Positions 15,530 through 24,146 of a stretch of DNA of 64,000 nucleotides are shown here, one piece after another. The stretch comes from a bacterium (lineage in GTDB: Bacteria; Actinomycetota; Thermoleophilia; Solirubrobacterales; Solirubrobacteraceae). Within the stretch, counting starts at the first letter, position 1; the number at the start of each line of letters is the position of its first letter. The stretch covers positions 62,001 through 126,000 of the forward strand of contig JAJPKQ010000022.1 of assembly GCA_021323635.1 (NCBI GenBank), in the 5' to 3' direction. A model generated the notes under the pieces. It was not told the origin of the DNA. It saw only the letters and a list, made by a program, of their open reading frames with translations, and made no database searches. The translations under genes and the position numbers were made by a program.

Positions 15530-18500
15530 ATGAGCTCTCGCTCCCTGCTGCGCCGAGCGCTGCCGGCGCGCGTCTCCGCCACTCTCACCCTCCTCGCCGC
15601 GCTCGCGACCCTGCAGGCGACGGTCGGCGCCACGCCGGCGCTTGCGGAAGGAAGCTTTGAAGCGATCGCGCCGACCAATGTCGGCATCTCCTCGGCGACG
15701 CTGCGCGCCAGGGGCGAAGGGTGGCAGGAAGGGGAATACTGCGAGTTTATCTACCGTGGCGAAGAACCGATCACCGGAAAACGCAGCGAAGAATGGTACC
15801 CCTCCTCGCCGCAGTGGGGACCTGTCCAGCCCTGCAACGGCAACTCCCAGCACCCGATCGAAGTCAAAGTCGGCACCCTCGAACCCGGCTGGCGCTACAC
15901 ATACACGGTCGTCCGCTGCTACGAAATGGTGGAAGAAGGCAGCGAGAAGGTCTGCCGCCCCGACTACGCTTACCCATACGGCTACAGCCGCATCTCCGAA
16001 TGCACGCCCAACTGGGAAAAAGGCACCTACCCCTGTCCGACCTTCACCACCAACCTGCCGCGCGGTGAGACGCAGCCGGCGAGCGCGGTGCTGGGGACCA
16101 GCGCGACGCTGAGCGCGAAGCTGCAGATCGAAGATCTCGCGCACAAACCCGAGTCGGGCGACGTCGAATACTACTTCGAATACTCGACCGACTCGTCGCT
16201 CTCCTCGGCGACGCGCACACCCGCGCAGCGCCTGCCCGAAAACGAGGCCGAATCGGAACCGACGGTGAGCGCGCACATCGAAGGCCTCGTCCCCGCCACG
16301 ACCTACTACTACCGAATTGTCGTCCTTGCTCCAGAGCTGAACGTCAACACCCCCCAGCGCGGCGCTCCGCTCTCCTTAAAGACCGGCGGCTACGCCCTCA
16401 CGCTGCCGGCCACCGACACGCTTGAAAACTCGGCGACGCTCAACGGCGAAGTCGCGGTCGGCGACAATCAGCTCACCTACTCCTGGGTGATCAACGCCAC
16501 CGGGCAGACCAATGCCGGCATCCTCGTCCCGGAACGCGTCGTCGCGGGCGGCACGCTCGCACCTGGCGTCCAGCAGCGCGTCAGTGCCCAGATCAGCGGC
16601 CTGTCCGCCGGAACCACCTACTACGCCCAGCTTGTGACCAGCGAAGGCGCCGTCCATGGCGAAGTCATCTCCTTCTCCACCTCCAGCCCCTGCGCCCATG
16701 AAAGCTATCGCGACCACGCGATCGCGGGCACAGGCTTCGTCGTCTCCGGCTGCTTCTCGCAGTCGGGCCCGGCCTCGGAACCAACTTTCACCGGCTACGG
16801 GACCGTGCAGATCAACGGGCTTGAATTCGCCGGCAACGCGACGAGCTCGCTTGTCATCAATACCCACGAACACACGCTGGGCGCGGCGGCGGGCCACCTG
16901 CAGCTGGGCACTCTGCTGCTCGCGCTCGCAGCCACCTGGCACTACAGCGACAGCACCAGCGGCGGCGAAACGATCTCGACGATCGAAGTCGCGGCCGACC
17001 CGACGACAAGCTTCTTCGGCTTCGCGATGGCCGGCGAAATTGCAATCGCTGCCCACGCGGATGGCCGCAGCCGGGTTGTGGCTGAGGTGCTCGGGACGCC
17101 CGCGATCTTCGGCAGGGCAACGGCAAAGGGCGAAGCGTGGGTAAGCGAGAGCGGCGCGCTCCAGTCGCTGCAAGTGAAGATCGGCGAAGCGGAATTCGGG
17201 CCGCTCGAACTGCCCGCGATCGAACTGAGCTACGAAGGCGCGAACAACGAATGGGTGGGCACCGCCAACCTCAACTTCCCGATGGCGAAGTTCGGCATGA
17301 CCGTGACAGTGAGGATCAAGAACGGCCAGCTCAACGGGCTCGGCGGCAGCTACAGCGGCCCCGGACTCACCCTGCCAGGCGGCATCGAGATCACCAGCAT
17401 CGGCTTCAACTCGGTATTCAACCCGCTGCAGCTGGAAGGCTCGATGGGCCTGGGCTGGGGGCCGGAGGTGGGCAACGCGACGCTCTTCGGCGGCAACCTC
17501 TCCTTCTATATCGGCTTCCGCGCCAACCAGACGCTCACCAACGTGCCAGGTGTGGAAGACGGCACGGTGCTCCATGAAGTGCCGCTGACGCTGAAGCTGC
17601 ACGGGTCGCTGAACCTGCTCGGCTTCATCAAGCTCGCGGAAGCGCAGGTCGCCTACTACGAGCTGCCGAGCCCCTTCATAACCATCTTCGCATCGCTCTC
17701 CGAACCGCTGGCTGTGCACTGCGGTGGCGGCGAACTGGGGGTCTTCCCGACGCTGCGGCTGCTCGGCGACGGCTACGGCAGCGAATTCAACCTGATCGGC
17801 GAAGGCCGCCTCGCGGTGGCGCTCTGCGGGGCGAAGCTCAAAGTCGCCGGCGCGCAGATTGCGATCTCAAACCGCGGTGCTGTCTTCTGCGGCAGCTTCC
17901 TGGAAAACAGCGTCGGTGTCGGCTTCCACTGGCGCGGTCTGCCTAGCAACATCGAACAGCTGACCGAAGACTTCCAGCTCTATGGCTCCGGCTGCGGTCT
18001 TGAAGAATACGTCCAGGTGCTCGGCTTGCCCAAGGAAGACATCGCGTCGACCGCGGCGGCCCGGCGCTCGCGAGCGACCGCCGGGCGTCCCCTGATCCTC
18101 CCGCCGGGCCTGCCCTATGAGGTGATCAAGGTCAGGGGCGCGGGCGCGCCGCCGCTTGTCGCAATCAGCGGACCACACGGCTTCAGCGCCCGCTCGCTTG
18201 CCGACGGCCAGGTCGCCGCCAGGCGCGCCAGCTACCTTGTCATCCCTGACAAGGCAAACCAGACGACCTACATCGAGCTCACCCGTCCTGCGGCGGGCGC
18301 CTACCGCCTGACGCTGCTGCCCGGGTCGGCGAAGGTGCGCTCGGTGGCCGCGGCGCGGGCTCTGCCCGAGCCGCGACTGCGCGCCCGCCTGCGCGGTCGC
18401 GGCACGCGGCGCCTGCTGCGCTGGCATGCCAGCAGGCGCTCCGGGCAGATCATCAGGTTCGTTGAAATCGGTGGCGTGGGCGTCCACGCGCTGCTGAGCA

Positions 18501-18985
18501 CCTCCGCCAGCAGCGGCGCGCGTCGCATCCGTCCCCTCAGCGGGCTGGCGGGCAAACGCTCGCTGCTCGCCGAGATCTACGAGCATGGCGTGCTTGCGCG
18601 CGTGGTGCACATCGCGGCCTACAGCGGGCCGATCCTGCCGCCGCCCGCGCAACCAGGAGGCCTGCGGGCAACCCGCTCAGGCAGCTCGCTGAGTATCACG
18701 TGGAGACGCGCCGCGCGCGCGGCGCGCTACCGCATCGAGCTCGTCTTCCCCAACCACGCGGTGCTCTCGCTCAAGAGCGAGAGCAACCGCGCGACGGTCG
18801 CGGACGTGCCTGCCAGCGGCACGATCACGGTGTCGGTGAGCGGCATCGACGCGCTGCAGCGGGCGGGCAGGAGCGCGACGGTCGTGGTCGGCGCGCAGCC
18901 GAGCGCAAAGCCGCCCGCCCACAGGGTCCAGCGACACAGAGGTCACCGGCACCGCGCAAAACGGAGTCGACATCGCCGGCGCTGA
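15530..18985 (+). CDS. Large secreted protein with fibronectin-III-like repeats
   Basis: 1151 aa. A signal peptide covers about residues 1-39 (hydrophobic LTLLAALATLQ, cleavage near ALA-EG). Three fibronectin-III-like repeats follow (about 45-375), each with SATL...A...G near its start and TTYYYRIVV/TTYYAQLV near its end. The central part (about 390-830) is glycine-rich beta sequence with no recognised family. A further fibronectin-like repeat lies near 1045-1125, then a very basic tail (HRGHRHRAKRSRHRRR). No sortase motif or C-terminal anchor is seen. AAAGGA precedes the ATG. By my reading, glutamate is about 56 GAA to 11 GAG up to 18050, then about 1 to 7. Likely a surface or matrix protein; function unknown. 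Confidence 0.8.
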   Translation: MSSRSLLRRALPARVSATLTLLAALATLQATVGATPALAEGSFEAIAPTNVGISSATLRARGEGWQEGEYCEFIYRGEEPITGKRSEEWYPSSPQWGPVQPCNGNSQHPIEVKVGTLEPGWRYTYTVVRCYEMVEEGSEKVCRPDYAYPYGYSRISECTPNWEKGTYPCPTFTTNLPRGETQPASAVLGTSATLSAKLQIEDLAHKPESGDVEYYFEYSTDSSLSSATRTPAQRLPENEAESEPTVSAHIEGLVPATTYYYRIVVLAPELNVNTPQRGAPLSLKTGGYALTLPATDTLENSATLNGEVAVGDNQLTYSWVINATGQTNAGILVPERVVAGGTLAPGVQQRVSAQISGLSAGTTYYAQLVTSEGAVHGEVISFSTSSPCAHESYRDHAIAGTGFVVSGCFSQSGPASEPTFTGYGTVQINGLEFAGNATSSLVINTHEHTLGAAAGHLQLGTLLLALAATWHYSDSTSGGETISTIEVAADPTTSFFGFAMAGEIAIAAHADGRSRVVAEVLGTPAIFGRATAKGEAWVSESGALQSLQVKIGEAEFGPLELPAIELSYEGANNEWVGTANLNFPMAKFGMTVTVRIKNGQLNGLGGSYSGPGLTLPGGIEITSIGFNSVFNPLQLEGSMGLGWGPEVGNATLFGGNLSFYIGFRANQTLTNVPGVEDGTVLHEVPLTLKLHGSLNLLGFIKLAEAQVAYYELPSPFITIFASLSEPLAVHCGGGELGVFPTLRLLGDGYGSEFNLIGEGRLAVALCGAKLKVAGAQIAISNRGAVFCGSFLENSVGVGFHWRGLPSNIEQLTEDFQLYGSGCGLEEYVQVLGLPKEDIASTAAARRSRATAGRPLILPPGLPYEVIKVRGAGAPPLVAISGPHGFSARSLADGQVAARRASYLVIPDKANQTTYIELTRPAAGAYRLTLLPGSAKVRSVAAARALPEPRLRARLRGRGTRRLLRWHASRRSGQIIRFVEIGGVGVHALLSTSASSGARRIRPLSGLAGKRSLLAEIYEHGVLARVVHIAAYSGPILPPPAQPGGLRATRSGSSLSITWRRAARAARYRIELVFPNHAVLSLKSESNRATVADVPASGTITVSVSGIDALQRAGRSATVVVGAQPSAKPPAHRVQRHRGHRHRAKRSRHRRR

Positions 18986-19042
18986 GGATGGGCGATGCGG
19001 TGAGCTCCCACGCGATGAACGCTGCTGTCCCAGCCGGTCCGC

Positions 19043-19273
19043 TCAGCGATCGGCACCACTGGCTGCGCGCGGCCTGCCCCAGATGTCCGCACCGAGCAGC
19101 GGCCCGAGCAGGCACACGTTGAGCGCGCCCGCGACGATCGGCACCACGCCAATGACCGAGATCGCGATCCCCGCCGCACCCTGCACGACAAGTCCGACCA
19201 CGACGAGCACTACCCCGGCAACGATGCGCACCGAACGGCCGACGGGGCTGACCATGAAGCGAACCAGTGACAT
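19043..19273 (-). CDS. Small DUF2892-type membrane protein
   Basis: 76 aa. Two hydrophobic helices (VRIVAGVVLVVVGLVVQ and IAISVIGVVPIVAGALNVCL) follow a short FMVSPVGR start; the N-V-C-L-L-G-P-L-L-G end is typical of the DUF2892 (YgaP-like transmembrane) family. These small inner-membrane proteins have no settled function. The ATG at 19273 has a strong AAGGAGG 6 nt upstream. The frame is open to 19498, but the extra residues are not family-like. It diverges from the cyclophilin gene. Confidence 0.78.
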   Translation of the reverse strand: MSLVRFMVSPVGRSVRIVAGVVLVVVGLVVQGAAGIAISVIGVVPIVAGALNVCLLGPLLGADIWGRPRAASGADR

Positions 19274-19481
19274 TGTGACCTCCTTGGGGCCCGTCTGCCG
19301 GACCCTCAGTGACCATGGTGGCGCAGTGCCCGCCGCACCCCATCCGGGGCTTGCGCGGATGCGCTCCTGGCAAAACCACCTGTCGCCTGGCTCGGCGCGC
19401 CTCCGGCGCGACGCTCCTCGGCGCCGCTGCGGGACGCCGATCGACCGATCGATTATGCTGGTTCGCTGAGAGGGCAAGATC

Positions 19482-19943
19482 ATGTCAATCGCGACCATTC
19501 AGACCAGCTCCGGCGATGTCGTCGTCGAGCTCTTCGACGAGGAGGCTCCGAACACCGTTGCGAACTTCCGCAAGCTCGCCGACGAGGGCTTCTACGACGG
19601 GCTCACATTTCACCGCGTCATCAGGGACTTCATGATCCAGGGCGGCTGTCCCGAGGGCACGGGCACCGGTGGTCCCGGCTACACCTTCGCTGACGAGATC
19701 AACTCGCACAAGATAGTGCGCGGATCGCTCGCGATGGCCAATGCCGGCCCCAACACCAACGGCTCTCAGTTCTTCATCGTCACCGCCGCCGCGTGCCCGT
19801 GGCTTGACGGCAAGCACACGGTCTTCGGCCAGGTCAAGGAGGGGATGGAGGTGGTGGAGGAGATCGGCTCCACCGCGACGGATGATCGCGATCGACCGCT
19901 GCAAGAGCAGCGCATCATCTCGGTGGCGCTCTCGGACTCCTGA
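19482..19943 (+). CDS. Peptidyl-prolyl cis-trans isomerase, cyclophilin type
   Basis: 153 aa, the minimal cytoplasmic cyclophilin size with no signal peptide. Active-site elements are intact: FHRVI (R45), FMIQGG (F50, Q53), [15 protein letters not shown] (86-99) and [10 protein letters not shown] (W107-G116). It catalyses isomerisation of X-Pro bonds during folding. A TATGCT hexamer at 19454-19459 and a purine-rich GAGAGGG before the ATG give a short leader. The cupin gene follows 18 bp downstream on the same strand. Confidence 0.93.
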   Translation: MSIATIQTSSGDVVVELFDEEAPNTVANFRKLADEGFYDGLTFHRVIRDFMIQGGCPEGTGTGGPGYTFADEINSHKIVRGSLAMANAGPNTNGSQFFIVTAAACPWLDGKHTVFGQVKEGMEVVEEIGSTATDDRDRPLQEQRIISVALSDS

Positions 19944-19961
19944 GCACCGCGCGGTGCAGCC

Positions 19962-20369
19962 ATGCAGATCACCCGCAGCGGCAGCGAGACGCAGATCGGA
20001 CCCTCGGACTGGTTCACCGGGACGGTCTACATCGACCCGGTAGCAGCACCTTCCGACGGCTCGCGCCTGGCGGCGGCGCTCGTCCACTTCGCGCCGGGAG
20101 CTCGCACCGCCTGGCACACCCATCCCCATGGCCAGACGATCTTCGTTACCGAGGGGGTCGGGCTCTGTCAGCGCGAGGGCGGTCACGTCGAGGTCATCCG
20201 TCCCGGCGACAGGGTCTTCTTCGAGCCTGGAGAGAGCCACTGGCACGGCGCGACCGCTGATCGCCTGATGACCCACCTCGCCATGCACCAATGCGACGCT
20301 GAGGGCAACGCAGTGGCGTGGGGTCGACAGGTGAGCGATGCGGAGTACGGTGCCGCTAACGGTGCTTGA
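19962..20369 (+). CDS. Cupin resembling manganese hydroxynitrile lyases
   Basis: 135 aa single-domain cupin. Metal ligands appear as H52, H54, Q58 and H93 in AWHTHPHGQTIFV and GESHWHGA, with a further H105 (LMTHLAMH). These sit one residue before the ligands I recall for the bacterial cupin hydroxynitrile lyase GtHNL (H53, H55, Q59, H94, with H106). The fold and active site are therefore well matched, but the physiological reaction of this family is not settled; many members are annotated only as cupins or carboxymuconolactone-decarboxylase-associated. It follows cyclophilin by 18 bp, and its 3' end overlaps the convergent aldo/keto reductase by 14 nt. Confidence 0.8.
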   Translation: MQITRSGSETQIGPSDWFTGTVYIDPVAAPSDGSRLAAALVHFAPGARTAWHTHPHGQTIFVTEGVGLCQREGGHVEVIRPGDRVFFEPGESHWHGATADRLMTHLAMHQCDAEGNAVAWGRQVSDAEYGAANGA

Positions 20370-21354
20370 CGCCGGCGCGCGCGAGCGGCGCCAGGCGCTG
20401 CCCGGTCACCATCACCTCCGCCAGCGCAGCGTCGATCGCCGCAAGCGTCTGCGCGTCAAGCTCGACCCCTGAGGCCGCCGCATTCGCATGTACCTGCTCG
20501 GGGCGGGAGGCGCCAACGATCGCCGAGGCCACCTCGCTGCGCCGAAGCACCCACGCCAGCGCCATCTCGGCCATGCTCAGGCCAACCCCTGAAGCGATCG
20601 GCTCAAGCGCAGCCACCGCTGCCAGCGTGCGCTCGCCAAGCAGATCTCCCATCGCGAAGCCCATCGCGTCGCTGGAGGCGCGCGAGTCAGCGGGTGGCGG
20701 CTGGCCGGGGCGGTACTTGCCGGTGAGGACTCCCTGCGCGAGCGGCGACCAGACGATCTGGCTGATCCCGTGCGCTGAGCAGAGCGGGAAGACCTCAGCC
20801 TCGGGGGCCCGCCAGAGCATCGAGTACTGCGGCTGTGAGGAGACGAAGAGCTCCTCGCCGCCGATCGCGATCGCGGCCTCGATCTGCTCCGGGGTCCACT
20901 CCGAGAATCCGAGGTAGCGCGCCTTTCCTTCCTGCACGACGCGCTGGAAGCCCTCGATCGTCTCCTCGATCGGAACATCCGGGTCGAAGCGGTGCGCCTG
21001 GTAGAGGTCGACGTAGTCGGTCTGTAGGCGGCGCAGCGACCCATCGATCTGCTTGGCGATCTGGGCCGCGGAGAGCCCGCGATCGGAGCTCTCGTCAGAC
21101 ATCTGCCCCCACACCTTGGTGGCCAGGATGTAGGAGTCGCGCGGGTGGCGCGAGAGGATCTCGCCCCACGCCTCCTCTGCGGCGCCACGCCCGTAGACGT
21201 TTGCGGTGTCGAAGAAGTTGATGCCCGCAGCGAACGCCGCCTCGGTGCAGGCAACGGCCGCTTCCTTGCCGACGCCCCCGGCGTACGTCAACCAGGAGCC
21301 GAGCGAGATCTCCGAGACCTCGAGCTCCGAGCTTCCCAACCTGCGGTAGCGCAT
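20356..21354 (-). CDS. Aldo/keto reductase, Kv-beta-like
   Basis: 332 aa NADPH-dependent TIM-barrel oxidoreductase. The catalytic tetrad is visible: D49 (FFDTANVYGRG), Y54, K80 (ATKVWG) and H121 (QAHRFD). The N-terminus RRLGSSELEVSEISLGSW and the insert with EETIEGFQRVVQEGKARYLG are typical of the AKR6/YghZ-like branch. Substrates are unknown; such enzymes reduce aldehydes and ketones. GGAGGA lies upstream of the ATG at 21354. It converges on the cupin gene with a 14-nt overlap. Confidence 0.9.
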   Translation of the reverse strand: MRYRRLGSSELEVSEISLGSWLTYAGGVGKEAAVACTEAAFAAGINFFDTANVYGRGAAEEAWGEILSRHPRDSYILATKVWGQMSDESSDRGLSAAQIAKQIDGSLRRLQTDYVDLYQAHRFDPDVPIEETIEGFQRVVQEGKARYLGFSEWTPEQIEAAIAIGGEELFVSSQPQYSMLWRAPEAEVFPLCSAHGISQIVWSPLAQGVLTGKYRPGQPPPADSRASSDAMGFAMGDLLGERTLAAVAALEPIASGVGLSMAEMALAWVLRRSEVASAIVGASRPEQVHANAAASGVELDAQTLAAIDAALAEVMVTGQRLAPLARAGVKHR

Positions 21355-21465
21355 GGCGTTCCTCCTCGGCGGTGGTCGCGCTTTGGACAGGTGCCGCTCA
21401 CGGCGGCGCCCATGAGCTGCGAATGCTAGCGGCGATCACCGCTCGCGTGCTAGAAATTCGGCGTC

Positions 21466-22014
21466 ATGCACTCCGCGTTGCGCATGCGCCGGCTCGCTCT
21501 CCTCGCCCTGCTGTCAGCCACGGGCCTCAGCCTGGCGATCGCGCCGGCGATCGTCGATGGCAGGCCGGCGCAGAGACAGGATCGCAGCAGGAGGGCGCGC
21601 TCGCTTGCTCTGAGGTCTCCGGCGCGCGCCAGCGCCTCGGTGACGCTCGCGCGCACCAAGCTCGGCCTGGTGCTGGTCGACGGGGCCGGTCACACGCTCT
21701 ATGTGTTCCTGCGCGATCGCGGTGGGCGCAGCGCCTGCTATGGCGCCTGCGCGAAGGTCTGGCCGCCGCTGCTGAAGGGCTCGGGACGGCTGATCGCAGG
21801 GCGCGGCATCAGCGGAGGCCTGCTTGGTGTGACCCACCGGCGTGACGGCTCAACCCAGATCACATATCACGGTCGGCCGCTCTATACCTTCAGCGGCGAC
21901 TCCTCACCGCGCGAAGCAAATGGCGAGGGACTGCAATCGTTTGGCGGGCGCTGGTACGCGCTCTCCGCAGCCGGTGCGCTCGTCAAGCCCAGGCAAGCAC
22001 GCGGGCGAGCGTGA
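21466..22014 (+). CDS. Secreted COG4315-type protein
   Basis: 182 aa. The start is hydrophobic (RRLALLALLSATGLSLAIA) and reads as a signal peptide. The mature part holds two repeats of the COG4315 type: LGLVLVDGAGHTLYVFLRDR followed by ACYGACAKVWPPLL, and ITYHGRPLYTFSGD followed by GEGLQSFGGRWYAL. COG4315 proteins (Yx(F/W/Y)xxD motif) are exported and have no firm function. No lipobox cysteine is seen near residue 25. The next gene overlaps by 4 nt (GTGA), so the two are probably cotranslated. Confidence 0.78.
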   Translation: MHSALRMRRLALLALLSATGLSLAIAPAIVDGRPAQRQDRSRRARSLALRSPARASASVTLARTKLGLVLVDGAGHTLYVFLRDRGGRSACYGACAKVWPPLLKGSGRLIAGRGISGGLLGVTHRRDGSTQITYHGRPLYTFSGDSSPREANGEGLQSFGGRWYALSAAGALVKPRQARGRA

Positions 22015-22937
22015 GCGGCTCACCCACAGCCGAGCCGCCGGCGCAGCTCGGCTTCATCGGCCTTGGTGCGATGGGAGAGCCGATGGCGGGGCGTCTGCTT
22101 GCTGCCGGCTTTGACGTGTGCGGCACCAATCGCAACCAGGCGCGCGGTGAGCGACTGCGCGCACAGGGCCTGCGCTGGTGCTCGACGCCGCGCGAGGTCG
22201 CCGAGAGCGCCGACATCGTGATCACGATGCTCAGCGACGATCAGGCGCTGCGCTCGGTCGCGCTTGCGGACGGCGGGCTGCTCGCGGGGCTGCGCGCCGG
22301 AGCCACCTACATCGACATGAGCACGGTCAGCCCGCAGTGCAGCGCGGAGGTCGCGGAGGCGGTCGCAGGGCGAGGAGCGTCGTTCCTCGAGGCTCCAGTC
22401 TCAGGCAGCGTGCCCCAGGCACAGTCCGGCTCCCTGACGATCATGGTCGCGGGCGACCGGGGCGCCTTCGAGCGCAGCAAGGCAGTGCTGGGCGCGATGG
22501 GCAGCAACGTCGCATACCTCGGCGAGCGCGGCCGGGCGCTGATGATGAAGCTTGCTATCAACCTCAGCGTCGCTGCGCAGATGATCGCCTTCTCTGAAGG
22601 GCTGCTGCTGGCCTGCGCGCACGGGATCCCTCAGAAGCAGGCTGTCGACCTGCTCTGCAACAGCGCGATCGCCTCACCGATGCTGCGCTCACGCGGGCCG
22701 CTGACGATCGAGCGCCAGCCGCAGCCGTGGTTTGCGCTGCGCCTGATGCACAAGGATCTGGCGCTGGCGCTGGCGCAAGCGCGCGAGCACGACCTGTCGA
22801 TGCCGCTCAGCGCCCTGGCACACGAGCTCTTCAGCGCCGCGCGCGCCCATGGCCACAGCGACGAGGACATGGTTGCGATCTACGATCTGCTCGCCGAGCT
22901 CGCCGGCGGGGCGCCAGGCACTGGATCATCCGTTTAG
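22011..22937 (+). CDS. Beta-hydroxyacid dehydrogenase (3-hydroxyisobutyrate dehydrogenase family)
   Basis: 308 aa NAD(P)-dependent enzyme. The N-terminal Rossmann motif is GFIGLGAMGEPMAGRLL, followed by the family signature ...SFLEAPVSGSVPQAQSGSLT and the catalytic lysine in MMKLAINLSV. The C-terminal all-helical domain ends near residue 295. It may act on 3-hydroxyisobutyrate, tartronate semialdehyde or a glyoxylate-type substrate; sequence alone does not decide. GTG start at 22011 overlaps the preceding stop by 4 nt. Confidence 0.88.
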   Translation: MSGSPTAEPPAQLGFIGLGAMGEPMAGRLLAAGFDVCGTNRNQARGERLRAQGLRWCSTPREVAESADIVITMLSDDQALRSVALADGGLLAGLRAGATYIDMSTVSPQCSAEVAEAVAGRGASFLEAPVSGSVPQAQSGSLTIMVAGDRGAFERSKAVLGAMGSNVAYLGERGRALMMKLAINLSVAAQMIAFSEGLLLACAHGIPQKQAVDLLCNSAIASPMLRSRGPLTIERQPQPWFALRLMHKDLALALAQAREHDLSMPLSALAHELFSAARAHGHSDEDMVAIYDLLAELAGGAPGTGSSV

Positions 22938-23023
22938 CGCCTGCGCGCGCTGCGTCCAACCCTCGTCCAAGCAGAGCGCGGGAGGCTTTTGCCCTCTTGC
23001 TCGACGTTCGATCCGGCAGCCAG

Positions 23024-24127
23024 GTGGCGGCTCAAGCGCACGACGGAACGTGGCTCTGTCCGACGGTCGACGACCGGCGGCATCTCCTGGACATGGAGCG
23101 CCGCCTGCCGCCTGTGCGCGCGATCACGTTCGGATCGGTCTGCCTCGCCCTGCTGATCTCGATGCCGTGGCTTGGGTGGTGGCCGTTGCCGATCCTTGCC
23201 GGTGTCGTCTTCTGCGTGTTTATGACCGACCGGCACCTGGCCAGCTACCGACAGCCGGAGTACAGGGTCCTGATCGTGTGGCTGCTCTCGGTCGCCGCGA
23301 TCGGCTACGCCTCCCTTCAGACCGAAGGGCTGCGGAGCCCGCTGACGCCGTGGTTTGCGATCCCGGCGGTTGCGCTCGCGGTGCGGTTCCGGCTGCGTGG
23401 GGTGATCACAGGCATTGCTCTCACCGCTGCGGTGCTCGCGACAATGACGATCTCGACTCCCGTCGCCAGGCCCGTCCATCTGCCCACCAGCGCCTGGCTT
23501 GCCGCAGACATCACGCTGGTCATCTCAACGGTCGGGTACACGATGACGCTGCTCTACGTCGACCTGCAGAACCGCGACCGCGCGCTGGTCGACCCTCTGA
23601 CAGGGATGCTCAACCGCCATGCGCTGCAGCTGCGACTCACCGAGCTGGCCCAGCAGGCCCGCTTCAACTCCACGCCGATCTCCTTTGTCGTCGGCGACGT
23701 CGATCACTTCAAGCAGATCAACGACACCTACGGCCATGAGTTGGGAGACCGCGCTCTGGAAAGCGTCGGCGCGACGCTGCGCGCCCACCTGCGAGCTTAT
23801 GATCTCGCATACCGACTGGGCGGCGAGGAGTTTCTGATCGTCCTGCCCGGCACGGACCGCAAGGGCGCGCTGTTCGTGGCTGAGCGCCTGCGCAGCGCGG
23901 TCGCCGCGATTCCCTCCTTCCCCACCACCCTCACCATGTCCTTCGGCGTCGGCTCAGCCCGCGGCGATCGCTTCGACTACCGCGATCTGCTAAGGCGTAC
24001 CGATGAGGCGCTCTACTGCGCCAAGGCAAGCGGCCGCAACTGTGTGATCAGCGAGGAGGACGCGGCGCTGCTCGCGCGCGTCCACCACCAGCAGGAGGTC
24101 GCAACGCAGTCGGCGAGCACCAGCTGA
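23024..24127 (+). CDS. Single-unit membrane-GGDEF diguanylate cyclase
   Basis: About 367 aa. The N-terminus (DDRRHLLDMERRLPPVR) matches the two tandem GGDEF proteins of this window, followed by about six membrane helices, a short coil and a GGDEF domain with GGEEF, metal site VGDVDHFKQIND and an intact inhibitory RAYD (RxxD). It should make c-di-GMP from two GTP at the membrane and be product-inhibited. The start is uncertain: GTG 23024 keeps the N-terminal segment shared with the paralogues; ATG 23093 is the alternative. The frame is open back to 22727, but that part lies inside the previous gene. Confidence 0.8.
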   Translation: MAAQAHDGTWLCPTVDDRRHLLDMERRLPPVRAITFGSVCLALLISMPWLGWWPLPILAGVVFCVFMTDRHLASYRQPEYRVLIVWLLSVAAIGYASLQTEGLRSPLTPWFAIPAVALAVRFRLRGVITGIALTAAVLATMTISTPVARPVHLPTSAWLAADITLVISTVGYTMTLLYVDLQNRDRALVDPLTGMLNRHALQLRLTELAQQARFNSTPISFVVGDVDHFKQINDTYGHELGDRALESVGATLRAHLRAYDLAYRLGGEEFLIVLPGTDRKGALFVAERLRSAVAAIPSFPTTLTMSFGVGSARGDRFDYRDLLRRTDEALYCAKASGRNCVISEEDAALLARVHHQQEVATQSASTS

Positions 24128-24133
24128 CTGCTT

Positions 24134-24139
24134 TAGACT
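24134..24139 (+). promoter_or_regulatory. -10 hexamer TAGACT, leaderless promoter
   Basis: TAGACT ends 7 nt before the GTG at 24147. No ribosome binding site separates them. Confidence 0.45.
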
Positions 24140-24146
24140 GGGCTTC

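Noticed and set aside
16376-17719. 447-codon antisense frame over the large secreted protein
   Set aside because: No domain, and the sense strand has a signal peptide, repeats and a ribosome binding site.
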